A stretch of DNA of 64,000 nucleotides from Caprella mutica (lineage: Eukaryota; Arthropoda; Malacostraca; Amphipoda; Caprellidae), in NCBI GenBank assembly GCA_947561585.1, contig CANNZV010001838.1, positions 1 to 64,000 of the forward strand, in the 5' to 3' direction. Below, one piece after another: positions 62,781 to 64,000 of the stretch. The position numbers and the translations under genes are program-made. The stretch's first letter is position 1, and every line of letters begins with the position of its first letter. Under the pieces are notes generated by a model, which was given only the letters and a program-made list of their open reading frames with translations, was not told the origin of the DNA and ran no database searches.

Positions 62781-64000
62781 ATATTTATTCATTCTTTTTC
62801 ATGTGAAGAAGATAATTTCCAAATAATTAATTTTATTTTAGTAGGGGTTTTCCAAATAAAAGTTGATTTCAATAAAAAATTAAATCTCGATATTTTAATT
62901 ATTTAAAACATAATAGATAACATATTGATAAGCAATTTCAACCGGATATGTCAAATATTATTATAAAAGATGTATGAAGTAAAAAATAACAGTAGGAAAC
63001 AAAAAAAAAAATTTAATATAATTTTAATTCATGATAACTATTTTAAACGAACGATGAACATCCATTCGTTTTCAATCGGTAGAATGTTTTACTGTAGTAT
63101 TATCATATTGAATTTACGAGCCAATTGTATCATTTTAATCTCTTGATTATAAAGCTACAAAAACTAAGGAGTCAAGCCAATAAATTAGTTGTATTTACTA
63201 ACTTAAAGGATTAAAGTTAAAGGATTAAACTACAGACAACTTATCAGGTTTGTTACATCCCGATCAACTTTGCTATAGAACTTAAACAAGATGCAATGAA
63301 TTAACATATCCTTTGAATTGAAATAAACACGTGATAGTAATATAGTATTGTAGAGGATTAGATTGAATAAAAAAAAAAAAAGTTTATACTTTTAGGTATA
63401 TTACGGATGACTTAATTTGAATGGGGAAAAAATTGTAATGTTAAAATGAAGTTATTTCAAATAAATAATGTGCAATATTGAATTAGTATATTTTGGGGGT
63501 ATATTAATAACTTACTCTTATCGTTACCGAAATAGACATTCAGGATTCTGAGTAGCTTTTCTGCATCACGACTCCATCGAAACGGTGTTTAATATTTAAA
63601 TATACTTCACAGTTAATACAGTACCATGTTTTAAGTAGGTAACCATTAGAGGTATCTAGAAGGTAATTTCCGTGATCAGGTAACGCGTTACTAAATCTCA
63701 TACCGCCCTTTAGTGGTCAAACGGCTATGACGTCACGCAGAGTAAGAAACACGCTAATGTAAACAAAATGGAAATAAATAATGGTGATAAATTAAGAAAT
63801 TAAAACTGTTGATGTAAGTAAAGAAATTCTATCGAAAAAATGAATAGTTAAAAAAATAATTCGTCAAAAAAAAAAAAACTTTTACAAAATAATTTTAGTC
63901 TAAAAAACAATAGTTTCAAAAATTATTTTTATAAATTTCATCGATTTTTTGTTGTTGTCTAATTGAAACGAATGATAAATTGAAGCATCTTGATTACTAT

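Larger units (their letters stand above)
60020..64000. other. Upstream CLASP intron or 5' flank; no coding exon recognised
   Basis: Besides the MITEs and repeats listed separately I see no convincing exon. TOG1 exons are absent, so either this is a large intron or the gene's 5' end is beyond the window. A minus-strand stretch at 63527-63575 ends in a strong A|GTAAGT and is briefly open, but an in-frame stop and no acceptor argue against a coding exon; it could be a 5' UTR exon. 60890-61080 has imperfect ACCACATATCATGTTGTACC repeats. Confidence 0.4.

Noticed and set aside
63527..63575. Exon-like minus-strand stretch (FRWSRDAEKLLRILNVYF) ending at A|GTAAGT
   Set aside because: An in-frame stop lies just upstream with no acceptor between, and no ATG is in frame. 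It might be an untranslated first exon but cannot be supported as coding.

Overview
The window is nuclear DNA from an animal, most likely an arthropod and probably an insect. Genes have many small exons with GT-AG introns, the DNA is AT-rich, and introns and spacers are full of DNA transposons, MITEs, minisatellites and decayed non-LTR retrotransposons. The insect (possibly hemipteran) placement is inference from gene structure and transposon content. There are no operons, phage features or CRISPR arrays.

Host genes. (1) The right-hand 24 kb (36231-60019, minus strand) is most of a CLASP gene (CLIP-associating protein, the fly Orbit/MAST family). I traced 27 exons with consistent phase from the stop codon up through TOG3, the Ser/Arg linker and TOG2, plus two likely microexons. 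The 5' end, including TOG1, must lie beyond position 64000. (2) SMIM15, a small one-pass membrane protein, is encoded by three exons on the minus strand (16608-17318). (3) A three-exon gene for an unidentified 88-residue protein is proposed on the plus strand (11420-11853). (4) The first two coding exons of an unidentified minus-strand gene sit at 899-1256 and run off the left edge.

Mobile DNA. 0-19 kb: MITEs of several superfamilies, a broken plus-strand reverse transcriptase (8.4-11.1 kb) split by a TTAA MITE, and a 2.6-kb TIR element (12.7-15.3 kb). 19-33 kb: a composite built on a broken minus-strand APE-type non-LTR retrotransposon (ORF2 at 20.0-23.3 kb, ORF1 at 24.4-25.5 kb and continuing at 32.56 kb). 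Its ORF1 region is interrupted by a hAT-like MITE (TSD TTGGGTGG). That MITE is interrupted by a 6.57-kb foldback element (25547-32118) whose arms carry mirrored satellite arrays. The foldback carries further hAT-like MITEs with perfect or near-perfect 8-bp TSDs. 33-36 kb: a TIR element with internal tandem repeats and a 36-bp minisatellite.

CLASP introns hold a Tc1/mariner-like foldback copy, a non-LTR ORF1 fragment, many palindromic MITEs of one family, and minisatellites. One minisatellite repeats the gene's own splice donor and another starts a few bases from a microexon. Host genes and transposons do not form a pathway; the relationship is gene structure shaped by insertions. Exon boundaries were read by eye from splice consensus and phase, so ends of some exons could shift by a few bases.
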